A DNA stretch of 64,000 bases from Streptomyces sp. NRRL F-2664 (GCF_000719345.1 NZ_JOFX01000023.1:33622-97621); one strand, 5' to 3'. Numbered from the stretch's first letter, positions 35,238 to 44,208 are shown. Program-made: numbers and translations. Notes: generated from the letters alone by a model not told the origin.

Positions 35238-35774
35238 ATGAACACGGGTGGGGATCAAGCACAGCGGACCGAGCAGGCGGCCTACGTCTACGGGCTGACG
35301 CTCGCAGACCTTCAGGGCGTCGTCCGGGTGCGTGCCCGTCGGACGGGAGCGGGGCGTGCGGAGACGCTCCTGCCTCCCCTGGCGACCGCTGGCCTCGTGC
35401 TGGCGTTCGCGCTGTTCCGTGGGCTGCTGCCGGGCGTCGTCGTGGTCGCCGCGGTGCTGGGGCTCGGTGCCGGAGTCCTCGGAGTCGTACGGGGCCGGCG
35501 CGGTATGGCGCGCCGGCTTCACGCGGTGTGGGCTCCCTACGGGCAGTGCCGCACGGTGGTCGACGATCGAGGCGCCGTGACCACGGGCGAGACCATGTCG
35601 TACACGGTCGACTGGAAGCTCTTCACGCACTACGCCGAGACGCCGGACCTCTTCGTGCTGGTCGGGGCCCCGCGTGCGGGCTGCCTCGCGGCGGTGCCGA
35701 AGCGGGGGGCCGAGGAGCCCGCCGACGTCGACCGCCTGCGCGCGATCCTGGACCGGAACCTGCGCCGCCTCTAG
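35238..35774 (+). CDS. YcxB-like membrane protein
   Basis: A 178-residue protein with two adjacent transmembrane helices (LLPPLATAGLVLAFALFRGL and VVVVAAVLGLGAGVLGVV) and a C-terminal YcxB-type domain (GETMSYTVDWKLFTHYAETP, DLFVLVGAPRAGCLAAVPKR). YcxB proteins are small membrane proteins of unknown function, common in actinobacteria and firmicutes. Its stop codon overlaps the stop of the convergent Fur relic. ATG 35238 has TAGGG nearby but no strong ribosome site. Confidence 0.8.
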   Translation: MNTGGDQAQRTEQAAYVYGLTLADLQGVVRVRARRTGAGRAETLLPPLATAGLVLAFALFRGLLPGVVVVAAVLGLGAGVLGVVRGRRGMARRLHAVWAPYGQCRTVVDDRGAVTTGETMSYTVDWKLFTHYAETPDLFVLVGAPRAGCLAAVPKRGAEEPADVDRLRAILDRNLRRL

Positions 35775-36009
35775 GAGGCGGAGGCGCAGTCGGCGCAGGT
35801 GCCGAAGACCTCCACCGTGGGGGCGGACGTTCACGCAGCCGTGCTCGGCCGCGATGGACTCCGCCCACTTCTCCACGGCCGGACCCTCCACCTCGACGGA
35901 CTTGCCGCACTTGCGGCAGACCAGATGGTGGTGGTGGCGGTCGCCGGTGGAGCAGCGCCGGTACACGGACTCGCCGTCGCTGGTGCGCGCACGGGGTGAC
36001 TCGGGCTGA
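35771..36009 (-). pseudogene. Fur/Zur-family regulator relic (C-terminal half)
   Basis: Contains the Fur dimerisation domain: SVYRRCSTGDRHHHHLVCRK then CGKSVEVEGPAVEKWAES. At a run of five C (plus strand 35818-35822 region) the frame shifts; the expected end (TVEVFGTCADCAS) is present one frame over. The N-terminal DNA-binding winged helix is missing. The TAG stop shares bases with the stop of the convergent YcxB-like gene. Confidence 0.75.
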
Positions 36010-36032
36010 GGGCTGTTGCTCGCCGGGGCGGG

Positions 36033-37049
36033 TCAGGTGGGCGGCGGGTCCTCGGAGGTGGCGGTCAGAAGGGCCTCGGCCACGGACGTGCGGGCGTACA
36101 GCACGCAGCGTCCGGCCCGGTGGGCACTGACCAGACCCGCACCGCGCAGCGCCGTGAGGCACTGGGAGACCCCGGCCACCGACAACCCCGTGCGGCGAGC
36201 GAGTTCGGTCGTGGTGGCGGGCGAGTCCAGTTCTGCCAGCAGCAGGGAGCGCGAGCGGCCGAGTACGCGGGCCAGGGCGCCGCCCCCGCCCCGATGGACG
36301 GGACGGGGTTCCCACAGCCCGCCGATACCGCGGGCCGGGTAGGCCAGTTGCGGCGGATCGGGCGGCGCCAGCCGGGTGAACGGGACCGGCCCGGTGAAGA
36401 CCGAGGGGATCAGCAGCAGGCCGGCGCCGGCCGACTGCCGAGACAGTGGCGCCCGGCGGTCGTCCAGCCGCAGGAAGCTGTCGTCCCAGCTCACCGAGGA
36501 GTGCAGTTCGCCCAGGAGGCGGCCCGCGCCGTGCTCGGCGACCTGTCGGGTCCGGTGGAAGATGTCGGCGTCGAGCACCGTGCGGATCCGCACCCAGTAG
36601 GGCGCCAGGGCCACTGTCCAGTAGGCCTCGATCTCCTCCGCCACCCGCTCCAGCAGGCGTGGTACGTCGTCGTACAGGCCGCTCAGCCCCGGGCCCAGGC
36701 GCCCCTGATCGGCCCGCAGCCGGTCGAGCTCCCCGCGGACCCTGGCGGCGGGTGCGGCCCGGATCGCGGCGAGCTCTTCCTCGAAGGTGGGGCAGGGCCC
36801 TGCGGGCGCGGGATTGAGGAAGTCGGGAACGTAGCCGGAGGGCGGCACCAGTTCGGCGAGCCGGCCGCGGTCGAGTCCCGTGGCCGCCAGCCGTGGCCGC
36901 ACCTGCGCCGTCCAGGCCCGGTGCACGGGGTGTTCGTGCCCCGACCTGAGCAGCCGCAGACTGGGCCCGACCTCCCACATCGGTGAAACGGCGAACCGCA
37001 TCCGCGCCAGATCGCCCACCGAGAACGCCAGTTCCGCCCGCACCGCCAC
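36033..37049 (-). CDS. ArsR-like winged-helix regulator with DUF5937-type N-terminus
   Basis: A 338-residue regulator. The long N-terminal domain begins LAFSVGDLARMRFAVSPMWE, the usual opening of DUF5937/ArsR-type actinobacterial regulators, and the C-terminal ~90 residues form the winged helix (LGRSRSLLLAELDSPATTTE, LARRTGLSVAGVSQCLTALR, GAGLVSAHRAGRCVLYART). Divergent from the aldo/keto reductase with about 65 bp between starts, so it probably regulates that gene and itself; TTAACCAAT near 37071 lies in the shared region. GTG 37049 is the likely start, without a strong ribosome site. Confidence 0.85.
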   Translation of the reverse strand: MAVRAELAFSVGDLARMRFAVSPMWEVGPSLRLLRSGHEHPVHRAWTAQVRPRLAATGLDRGRLAELVPPSGYVPDFLNPAPAGPCPTFEEELAAIRAAPAARVRGELDRLRADQGRLGPGLSGLYDDVPRLLERVAEEIEAYWTVALAPYWVRIRTVLDADIFHRTRQVAEHGAGRLLGELHSSVSWDDSFLRLDDRRAPLSRQSAGAGLLLIPSVFTGPVPFTRLAPPDPPQLAYPARGIGGLWEPRPVHRGGGGALARVLGRSRSLLLAELDSPATTTELARRTGLSVAGVSQCLTALRGAGLVSAHRAGRCVLYARTSVAEALLTATSEDPPPT

Positions 37050-37114
37050 CCCGAGGATTCACACATGCCTTAACCAATGGCCCGGCAGCCTACCCGCCAC
37101 CGAACATCCCGTGC

Positions 37115-38023
37115 ATGACCTCACAGACGATGACGACAGCAGGCACCTGGAAGCTCGGCGACCGCACGGTCAACCGGATCGGCTTCGGCGCGATGCGCCT
37201 GGCACAGAACGGCGAGGCCCTCATCAGCGGAGCCGTCCCGCGAGACCGCGGCCGGGCGGTCGAGGTGCTGCGCCGCGCGGTGGACCTCGGGGTGAACCAC
37301 ATCGACACGGCGGCGTTCTACTTCTCGCCGCTGCGCTCCGCCAACGAGCTGATCGGCCGCGCGCTGGCGCCGTACCCCAAGGACCTGGTGATCGCCACCA
37401 AGGTCGGGCCCGGCCGCGACCCCTCGGGTGAGTGGCTGCCCCACGCGCGGCCCGAACAGCTGCGCGGCCAGGTGGAGGAGAACCTCCGCCAGCTGGGTCG
37501 CGACCACCTCGACGTGGTGAACCTCCGGATCGTCGGCACCGACTCGATCGCCGAACGCTTCGGAGCGCTGGCCGAGCTCCGGCAGGCCGGCCTCGTCCGC
37601 CACCTGGGGCTGTCGAACGTCCGGCCCCACCACCTGGACGAGGCCCTGGCCATCGCGCCGGTGGTGTGCGTGCAGAACATGTATGGCATCGGTGTACAGC
37701 CGGAGCAGGACGAGTTCCTGCGCATCTGCGGCGAACGGGGTGTTGCGTTCGTGCCGTTCTACTCGATCGCAGGCACCGGACGGCAGGCGGGCGCCGTCGG
37801 GGACGACTGCGCCGAGGTGCTGGAGGTCGCGCGTGCGCACGGGGCGAGCGCGGCCCAGGTCCGGCTGGCGTGGACGCTGCAGCGGGGACCGCACGTACTG
37901 GCGATTCCCGGGACGGGGGACCCGGAGCACCTCGCGGCCAACGTGGCCGCCGGCGCCCTTCGCCTCACGGCGGCCGACCTGGCCGTTGTGGACTCCCTGC
38001 ACCGAGGCCCGGGGGCGTCCTGA
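37115..38023 (+). CDS. aldo/keto reductase
   Basis: A 302-residue NADPH-dependent oxidoreductase with the AKR (beta/alpha)8 pattern: GFGAMRLAQNG, VNHIDTAAFYFSPLRSANEL (catalytic Asp and Tyr), DLVIATKVGPGRD (catalytic Lys), RDHLDVVNLRIVGTDS, GLSNVRPHHLDEA, and C-terminal AIPGTGDPEHLAANVAA for cofactor phosphate binding. The usual catalytic His region reads VVNLRI, so His is replaced, as in many AKR11-13 members. ATG 37115 or 37130 could start it. Divergent from an ArsR-like regulator, its probable controller. Confidence 0.92.
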   Translation: MTSQTMTTAGTWKLGDRTVNRIGFGAMRLAQNGEALISGAVPRDRGRAVEVLRRAVDLGVNHIDTAAFYFSPLRSANELIGRALAPYPKDLVIATKVGPGRDPSGEWLPHARPEQLRGQVEENLRQLGRDHLDVVNLRIVGTDSIAERFGALAELRQAGLVRHLGLSNVRPHHLDEALAIAPVVCVQNMYGIGVQPEQDEFLRICGERGVAFVPFYSIAGTGRQAGAVGDDCAEVLEVARAHGASAAQVRLAWTLQRGPHVLAIPGTGDPEHLAANVAAGALRLTAADLAVVDSLHRGPGAS

Positions 38024-38069
38024 GTCCCGCGCCGGAGGCGCCTCCCGCGCTCGCCGCTGGGGCACACCC

Positions 38070-38100
38070 GGTCGGCCGGTCGGCCGGTCGGTCGGCCGGG
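38070..38100. repeat. GGTCGGCC short tandem repeat
   Basis: CGGTCGGCC-type octamer repeated about three and a half times with one 4-bp slip. Typical slippage-prone low-complexity sequence between genes. The rest of the gap 38024-38297 shows no gene. Confidence 0.6.
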
Positions 38101-38408
38101 CAGCCGGTGGAGGACGACGTCGTGCAGGGCCCCCGGAGATGGAGCGGTTGCCGCTCGGGAGGCGGGCCCCGGTCGCGGTGACGCACGGGGCGCCGTGCGG
38201 GGCTCGGTGAACCGGTCCTCCAGACCGGCCGGCTCGACCTGATGACGGACCGGGGTGGCCAGGCCGTCACCGCGGCGGCCGCCAAGACCCCACCTAGGGC
38301 CTGTTGTGAAAGTCCAGGTCGCGTGGGGTCCGGCATCGATTGAGCGTCGTTGTCAGTGGTGCTGTGCATGATCGGCGCGTCAGCCTTTCACGGAGGTAGG
38401 GAAGCACC

Positions 38409-38750
38409 ATGTCGATCACGAACCAGCAGATAGCGGGACACGCGTTCCTGCGGCAGATGTACGACGACTCGTACTTTCCTGATCACGTGGTCGATCAAGG
38501 GAAAGCGATCCTGCTGCGGCTGTGCGAACGCGTTGAGGCCGAGCAGCCGTCGGATCTGGAGAGCCTGTATGTACTTACCCAGGCTGCGACGGAGGAGTTC
38601 AACCTGTTGGACAGGGAGTTCGTGGCGGCCGGAAGCGGGATCGAGACGGTTGCACGTGAGTGGATCTGTGACGAGTTCTGCTTCGTCGCGTCGGCATACG
38701 GGTTCACGGACGCGGATGCGGAGGAGCTGGCTTCCGGCCGGGACTGGTGA
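38409..38750 (+). CDS. DUF5713 family protein
   Basis: A 113-residue soluble protein matching the DUF5713 pattern: FLRQMYDDSYFPDHVVDQGK, AILLRLCERVEAEQPSDLES, LYVLTQAATEEFNLLDREFV, IETVAREWICDEFCFVASAY and a terminal GRDW. Family function unknown. GGAGGTAGGG sits 7 nt before the ATG. It lies inside the boundaries of an IS5-type element, between the left inverted repeat and the transposase, and has its own upstream region. Confidence 0.85.
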   Translation: MSITNQQIAGHAFLRQMYDDSYFPDHVVDQGKAILLRLCERVEAEQPSDLESLYVLTQAATEEFNLLDREFVAAGSGIETVAREWICDEFCFVASAYGFTDADAEELASGRDW

Positions 38751-38775
38751 ACGAGGACGGGAAAGCCGCCTCCGA

Positions 38776-39654
38776 TCAAAGCCATTCGTTGAGAGCTGCG
38801 ATCAGCACGGTCGCCTCGTAGCGGACCGCGAGCTTGTCATAGCGCGTGGCGACGGCGCGGTATCTCTTGAGGCGGTTGATCCCGCACTCGACCGCATGGC
38901 GCTGGCGGTAGTCGGCCGGGTCGAAATGTGGTGGTCGGCCGCCGCGGGAGCCGAGCTTCCGGCGGTTGCGTGCCTGGTCGGCCTTGTCGGGGATGGTGCA
39001 GCGGATCCCGCGGCGTCGCAGGTAGGCGCGGTCCCTACGGGACGCGTACGCCTTGTCCGCCCGCACCCGATCGGGACGGACACGGCCGGCCCGGCCCAAT
39101 TCGAGGCACACGGACCTTCTCCAGCACCGGTTCGAACTGCGGCGAGTCCCCGCGCTGTCCTGCCGTGATCACGATCGCCATGGGCTTCTGGCCCTGCTCG
39201 ACGGCCAGGTGCAGCTTGGTGGTGAACCCGCCGCGCGAGCGCCTCGCCCAAGCCCGTGATCACGGGGCTCGGTGAACACGCCACCTGGTGGTTCCTTCTG
39301 AAGGTCTCCCTGCTTGCGGGCCCCGGCCGCATGCTGATGGGCGCGGCAGACCGTGGAGTCGACACTCAGATCCCACGTGATCGCACCCTTCGCGTCGGCC
39401 AAAGACTGGAGGCAGGTGAGGATCCAATGCCAAGTGCCGTCCCGCTGCCACCGGCGAAACAGGTCGTAGACCCGGCCCCACAGCCCGTACTCGACAGGGA
39501 CGTCCCGCCACGGCACACCGGTCCGGACCCGGAACCGTATGCCGTTGATCAGTTGCCGCCGAGACCAGACGGCCGGCCGCCCCGCCTTCGCGCCCTTCGG
39601 CAACAACGGCTCCAGCACCGCCCACTGCTCGTCCGTGAGATCTCCCCGACCCAT
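38776..39654 (-). pseudogene. IS5-family transposase, frameshifted
   Basis: The N-terminal half (MGRGDLTDEQWAVLEPLLPK, VRTGVPWRDVPVEYGLWGRV, LSVDSTVCRAHQHAAGARKQ with the first catalytic Asp) is in one frame to about 39240. The middle ([40 protein letters not shown]) is in a second. The C-terminal part ([40 protein letters not shown] with the catalytic Glu) is in a third, ending NEWL at 38776. IS427-type elements may use one programmed frameshift; two shifts indicate inactivation. Confidence 0.85.
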
Positions 39655-39699
39655 GAACCGTGATCATTCACAACCCAAGATCCACTTTCGATATACGGC

Positions 39700-40323
39700 C
39701 TAGATCGGCAGGCCGATCACGCGCCACCCCCGTCGGTCTGCCTCGTCGACCACCTCGGCCCAGCCCGACACCAACTCGGTGAACTCATCGAACCTGGCGA
39801 CCCACTGTCCCGGTTGCCGCCCCGCGAGCTCCGCGTAGGGGACCCGCAGACCCTCCAGACCCGGGGCGGCCTCGAGCCACCTCCGCCGCAGACGTGCCAC
39901 CGTCGCCGGACTGAGCACGATCAGCGGTCCGGGCCTCCACAGTCCCTCCAGCGAGGCGAACACCCCGGGGTCGACCTGTTCCGCATCGACGTCGGCCTGC
40001 GGCCCCCACCAGATCAACCCCTCCAGGAACTCGTCCAGCGCCGCCCTCACCCCGTCCTCGGCGGCGCCCCGGACCCTTTCCCAGCCCTCCGCGGCCCAGA
40101 AGTGCGGCTTGTACGAGCCGAGCGTGCCCGGGAACTCGTACCGCCCCAGCCAGGCTCGCTCCGACCCGGCGGCCGGCCACACCCACCCGTCGACGACGTC
40201 ACCGCTTCCGTCGGGGTCGTCGTCCGCGTACGCCGACTCCTGTACCACCCGCAGCCGGTCTTCCGGAGCCAGATCCATCACATGCGCCCAGTCGGCGACC
40301 AGGACTGTTATGTCCGCACCCAT
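39700..40323 (-). CDS. hypothetical protein interrupted at its stop by the IS target
   Basis: A 207-residue protein: ITVLVADWAHVMDLAPEDRL, GWVWPAAGSERAWLGRYEFP, PHFWAAEGWERVRGAAEDGV, LIVLSPATVARLRRRWLEAA, QWVARFDEFTELVSGWAEVV. No signal peptide, membrane helix or known motif; DUF1877-like yfbM proteins have a similar style but I cannot confirm it. The TAG stop is part of the CTAG target site of the IS5 element, so insertion may have altered the native C-terminus. The ATG at 40323 has no strong ribosome site. Confidence 0.75.
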   Translation of the reverse strand: MGADITVLVADWAHVMDLAPEDRLRVVQESAYADDDPDGSGDVVDGWVWPAAGSERAWLGRYEFPGTLGSYKPHFWAAEGWERVRGAAEDGVRAALDEFLEGLIWWGPQADVDAEQVDPGVFASLEGLWRPGPLIVLSPATVARLRRRWLEAAPGLEGLRVPYAELAGRQPGQWVARFDEFTELVSGWAEVVDEADRRGWRVIGLPI

Positions 40324-40444
40324 GCGGCGATGCTAGCCATCGGCCCAGGAGCGCCCTGGGTCGACCGACGATCAAAGCTCCGGACGGCCTCGCCGGGCCC
40401 GGTGGGTCTGCCACGAGGGCGGAGGCTTTGCCGGCCGCGGGGCG

Positions 40445-41140
40445 CTACAGCTCCCGGGCGCGGATGTCGGCGTATCCGACCAGGTTGCGCGCCGCGGTGT
40501 CCGGTGGGCCGGGCAGGTCTTCGGTCAGGAGGCGGCCGGTGGTTTCGTACGGTCCGAAGGCGCCGTCGGATGTCGGCAGCAGACGGGTGGGGCGGGGCAG
40601 GCGCCCGGTCGTCGACGCGATGGCTGGGTCCCCGTACCGCTCCTCGGTCCCGGTGTCCCCGGACGGCGCCCGGGCAGCTCGTCAGGGCATGAGGCGACCG
40701 CCGGTGCCGGCCTTTGCCGTGGTCCTGGGTGCGCTGGCGGAGGGCGCCGCCGGTGACGACGTACGAGCGGGCGTCGGCGCACCACGCGACGACAGAATGC
40801 CTGCGGTTGGGTATACGGCGGCGACTGCCGCGGCGCAGGGCACGGTGCGCCGGCGGTCCTCGTCGTGGCGGTCGGGCTCACCGACGTAGCGGCGTATTCG
40901 GCGCACAGCCCGGCTTCGGAGTCCTGGTGGGCGCAGGTGTGTGCGAGGCGGGCGGCTGCCCGGCGGGTCCGGGCGCCTACGGTCGGCGAGCTGCCAGGCC
41001 ATCGAGAAGGACGTACCTGCGTGCGCAAGGCGTACGATGCCGTTCGCCTACGCCTCGCACCACGCGTGCTGCTCCCGGCGCACGCTGGCGTTGATGACAG
41101 CCAAGCTCTCTGAGATCGCCGTGCGCTTCCCGGAGCAGCA
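40445..41140 (-). pseudogene. decayed gene of unknown family
   Basis: A convincing protein end reads ERYGDPAIASTTGRLPRPTR, LLPTSDGAFGPYETTGRLLT and ARNLVGYADIRAREL with stop at 40445, but has no start. Upstream fragments continue in other frames (SVVAWCADARSYVVTGGALR; YVGEPDRHDEDRRR; THTCAHQDSEAGLC-like). I infer one gene broken by several frameshifts. The adjacent 41141-41338 shows nothing else. Confidence 0.4.
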
Positions 41141-41338
41141 CCGGGCGATGTGCGAACGCCGCATCGCCGACCGCCCCGCGAGCCTTCCACCCACGCTTCC
41201 GCTCGGCCGCGCTTGCGTTCGCAGTCGTCCGACGCAGGGAAAGCCGCATCCCACAGCGCGCAAGGCTGCCTGCACGGCCTTGCGCCCCGGTCGGCCTCGC
41301 GGGAGCCGGCCGGGGCGGCCAGGGGGCGGCTGCACCGG

Positions 41339-41569
41339 TCAGCGCTGCTGGAGCCGCCGGATCATCCAGCCCATGCCCTGGCGATGCCGTCGTGTCCGGC
41401 GGTCCGGGTCAGGGATCGCAGCATCCGGCGCCGCCGACGGCGCTGCCGCGTAGGCGTCGTTGAACGACAGCCGGTCCTCGGCTACCTCCGCCGCCTGGTT
41501 GTTGTTCGGCTCGGGGCTTTGCCCGCAGCTGCCTTGCGGGCCCCGGCCTCGACACGGACGGTTGTCCAT
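41339..41569 (-). CDS. small hypothetical protein, 76 aa
   Basis: A short frame with balanced composition (EPNNNQAAEVAEDRLSFNDA, YAAAPSAAPDAAIPDPDRRT, RHRQGMGWMIRRLQQR). It resembles small phage- or plasmid-derived Streptomyces proteins in style but matches no family I know. The ribosome site is weak. It may be a fragment. Confidence 0.4.
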   Translation of the reverse strand: MDNRPCRGRGPQGSCGQSPEPNNNQAAEVAEDRLSFNDAYAAAPSAAPDAAIPDPDRRTRRHRQGMGWMIRRLQQR

Positions 41570-41621
41570 GTCGCCGATGCCGCCGCCGGCGGCTGGCTTC
41601 GGTCACTGCTCGGGTGGCCGG

Positions 41622-42074
41622 TCAGGACGGCGACGGCGGCAGCGGCTCCGCAGGGTGCCTGTGCAGGGTGGGGGAGTGTGCGGGTCGGGTGTCGGGGTCC
41701 GTTTCGGGGTGGGTGAACCGTACAGGTTTGCCGAGTGACCGGGAGTAGGCGATCTCGGCTCGGGTGCTCTCTCCGATGTAGTCGCCGACGACCAGGACTT
41801 CGTCGGCGAGCCGGATCTTCGCCCGGTGCAGTTCGTCGAGCCGGACCTTCAGCGCCTCGGCCTCGACGGGATCAGACCACAGTTCGTGTGGTGACTTCAT
41901 GTCGCAGCCCGGTTTGACGACGATCTTTCCGGCTTTGGTCTCCCGTACGTCGGCCTCGGTCATATCGGCCATGAAGCGGGTGGAGCCGCAGATCACGACG
42001 ATACGGGGGAGGCTCAGCCGCTTCTTCGCTTCGGCGAGTTGTTCCTCCGGGGTCAGCGGTTGCGGGTATGACAC
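41622..42074 (-). CDS. nucleoside 2-deoxyribosyltransferase-like (DUF4406-type) protein
   Basis: A 150-residue Rossmann-like protein: IVVICGSTRFMADMTEADVR at the start of the fold, SDPVEAEALKVRLDELHRAK, IRLADEVLVVGDYIGESTRA, EIAYSRSLGKPVRFTHPE. This matches the small phage-associated nucleoside deoxyribosyltransferase-like group, where the DEVLVV and IGEST segments line the nucleotide site. The catalytic Glu would be in GESTRAEI. GTG 42074 is chosen because AGGAGG lies 5 nt upstream; an upstream ATG at 42122 has no such site. Possibly prophage-derived. Confidence 0.8.
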   Translation of the reverse strand: MSYPQPLTPEEQLAEAKKRLSLPRIVVICGSTRFMADMTEADVRETKAGKIVVKPGCDMKSPHELWSDPVEAEALKVRLDELHRAKIRLADEVLVVGDYIGESTRAEIAYSRSLGKPVRFTHPETDPDTRPAHSPTLHRHPAEPLPPSPS

Positions 42075-42148
42075 AGATTCCTCCTGGTGGTGTGGCCCAA
42101 AGGATGCCTGCGGAGACGACAACGAGGGTGCCCGAGATCATGATCACG

Positions 42149-42172
42149 GCCTGCACGGGTGACCGTGCAGGC
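42149..42172. repeat. 10-bp inverted repeat
   Basis: GCCTGCACGG (42149-42158) and its complement (42163-42172) around GTGA. It lies upstream of the minus-strand deoxyribosyltransferase-like gene; it could be an operator or a terminator relic. Confidence 0.45.
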
Positions 42173-42331
42173 AACGACCCGTGGCGTCAGTCTGCTCCGC
42201 ATGACCGATACCCGGCTGAAACGCAACCGCAGGTCCCTCGAAGGGGCCGCCTGACGCCCTGGAAGCTCGCCTCACCGACGCTGTGCCGGTACCGGATCAC
42301 CGGCTTACGAGATACCCGGAAGGCAGATGCC

Positions 42332-42688
42332 GTGCTGAGCACTCCGTACCGTTCCAAGGCCGCCAGGAAGGCGGAGCCGCCCGCCCCGCCTCCGCCTCCG
42401 TCCGCCAACCGCTGCCGCGTACTCGTGCCCACCGGCCGTGGCCGCGACTCGCTGATCGCCGCCGTCGCGGTGTGCGCGGCCCTGACGATGACCCTGCACA
42501 CCAGAATCCCGAACGGGGCCGCCAACCTCGGCAGCCTGTTCCAGACCTTCCTGCCCTGGGCCGGGCTGACCGTCCCCGTCCTCCTCGGGGCGGCGGCGGT
42601 ACGCCGCTCCCGGCTCGCGGCCGTCGCAGTCCTGGCTCCCCTGACCGTCTGGGGCTGCCTTCCCTTGAACGGTACAGCTATGAGGTAG
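42332..42688 (+). pseudogene. truncated membrane endonuclease/exonuclease/phosphatase-family gene
   Basis: The 5' part of a gene: a polar N-terminus (KAARKAEPPAPPPPPS) and two transmembrane helices, with GAANLGSLFQTFLPWAGLTV and PVLLGAAAVRRSRLAAVAVL matching the usual membrane N-terminus of Streptomyces EEP-family phosphatases. The catalytic domain is absent: after LTVWGCLPLNG the sequence switches to an unrelated fragment. GTG 42332 has GGAAGG upstream. Confidence 0.6.
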
Positions 42689-42765
42689 CGGTGGCCGCGA
42701 ACGGACTCGACGGACTGGAGGCGTTCCGGGCCGGCAGGCACGACCTAGAGGGAAGAAGGGTGTGA
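42679..42765 (+). pseudogene. response regulator receiver fragment
   Basis: YEVAVAANGLDGLEAFRAGR then HDL, the stretch just before the phospho-acceptor Asp of an OmpR-type receiver. It abuts the truncated membrane protein without a spacer, showing a recombination junction near 42675. It ends at a stop at 42765. Confidence 0.6.
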
Positions 42766-42767
42766 CA

Positions 42768-42814
42768 GCTGCGACCTGCGGGGGTGGGGGACAGCCGCCC
42801 CCGCAGGTCGCAGC
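42768..42814. terminator. 17-bp hairpin
   Basis: GCTGCGACCTGCGGGGG (42768-42784) and its exact complement (42798-42814) with a 13-nt loop. Lies between gene relics and the methyltransferase gene. The following 42815-43074 holds only the methyltransferase ribosome site and presumed promoter. Confidence 0.7.
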
Positions 42815-43074
42815 AGGGGAGTGGCACCCCGCCGGGTCCGAAGACGCAACCCAGCGGCCAGACACCCGCCGCGGCCCGCGCCCCTCTGCCCATCCGACCC
42901 GAGCCCGATGAGCGGAGCCGGTGTCCGGATGTCCCTGGCCGCACCGATCAAGTCGTACGCGTACTGCTGCGCAGGGCGCCGTCACGCCGGTCGTCCGGGA
43001 AATCGGAAGCGCCACCAGCCGCACGTCTCATACCCTCGGTCCGCACCGGCCCGTCGAATGTCACGAAGGACTTT

Positions 43075-43929
43075 GTGAATCACTCCGATCTCCTCACCAA
43101 GGCCCCCTCGCTCGCAGCCGGCATGGCCGCCGCCGATCACAGCCCGGACACCCAGCTGTCCCAGACTCGCCACCGTGCCGCGCTCGTGGCGAGCTGGCAC
43201 ATCGCACCCGGCTCAACCGTCCTGGAGCTGGGCTGCGGCCAGGGCGACATGACCGCCGTCCTTGCAGAGGCGGTCGGGCCGAAAGGGCGCGTGGTGGCCG
43301 TTGACGTGGCCGCACCCTCCTACGGGGCGCCGGTCACGCTGGGAGAGTCGGCAGCCCGGCTCGCCGCGGGCCCTCTCGGGCCACGCATCGACTTCCGCTT
43401 CGGCACCGACGTCCTCGACCCGTCGGTCGACTTCCCCCTAAGCACCTTCGACCACGTGGTGCTCACACATTCCTCCTGGTACTTCTCCTCACTCGGACAC
43501 CTGCGCGACACGCTGACCCGGGTACGGCCGTGGGCGCGGCGGCTGTGTTTCACCGAGTGGGACCTGACGCCTGCCTCCGACGACCAGTTGGCGCACCTGC
43601 TCGCCGTGCTGATCCAGGGGCAGACCGAGGCCGCGGGATCGCACGGCCAAGGCAATGTCCGCACACCCTTCTCCCGTGAATGCCTGCTGCGGCTCCTGTC
43701 TGACACCGGCTGGACCGCCGACGGCAGCGAGCCGGTCGACACCGGAGAACTTCAGGATGGCGACTGGGAAATCGCAGCCTGCCTCGACCTGGTCGGAAGC
43801 GATGAGCGGCTGGCCGCGCTGCCCGAGCCGGTGCGACACCTCGCCCTGAGCCAGGCCGACGTTCTCCGGGCCATTGCCAAGCCGCACGGCAACCGCGCGC
43901 TCGCCGCGTATTCGGTCACCGCGCGCTGA
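43075..43929 (+). CDS. class I SAM-dependent methyltransferase
   Basis: A 284-residue methyltransferase with motif I VLELGCGQGDMTAVLAEAVG, an acidic post-I strand VVAVDVAAPS, motif II-like FDHVVLTHSSWYF, and the post-motif YLSSLGHLRDTL-like helix. The C-terminal ~110 residues form a cap-like extension. The GTG at 43075 has GAAGGA 5 nt upstream; frames opening further upstream run through the non-coding hairpin. Substrate unknown; the neighbourhood gives no pathway. Confidence 0.88.
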   Translation: MNHSDLLTKAPSLAAGMAAADHSPDTQLSQTRHRAALVASWHIAPGSTVLELGCGQGDMTAVLAEAVGPKGRVVAVDVAAPSYGAPVTLGESAARLAAGPLGPRIDFRFGTDVLDPSVDFPLSTFDHVVLTHSSWYFSSLGHLRDTLTRVRPWARRLCFTEWDLTPASDDQLAHLLAVLIQGQTEAAGSHGQGNVRTPFSRECLLRLLSDTGWTADGSEPVDTGELQDGDWEIAACLDLVGSDERLAALPEPVRHLALSQADVLRAIAKPHGNRALAAYSVTAR

Positions 43930-44208
43930 CGTACGACCCCAGCGGCCGGCCCTGGCGGACACGACCGGGTGGCGGCCGTCTGGCGGCGAGCGACCCGGCG
44001 CCGGCCTGCGGTCACAGCAAGCGGTCGATGGTCCGGGCAGAGGCCGTCCGCCGCTCGGCAGCGATCGGAACGCCCAGGGTGGTGACCGGGAGCCTGTTGT
44101 CCTCAACCGAGAGGCAGGTGCGCCGGTGCATGCGTCCTTTCCGGTGCTGAGGGGAGCCCCGTGGAAAATCGGCGGTGGGACAGTGATCGGGACTGCTTGG
44201 ATGCAGCC

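Larger units (their letters stand above)
38298..39699. mobile_element. decayed IS5-family (IS427-like) element with passenger gene
   Basis: Left end GGCCTGTTGTGAAAGTCC (38298-38315) and right end (complement of CCACTTTCGATATACGGC, 39682-39699) are imperfect inverted repeats (10 of 18 identical, sharing GAAAGT). Both are flanked by CTAG (38294-38297 and 39700-39703), matching the YTAR target-site duplication of IS5 elements. Inside are a transposase in three frames (minus strand) and an unrelated DUF5713 gene between the left end and the transposase stop. Confidence 0.65.
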
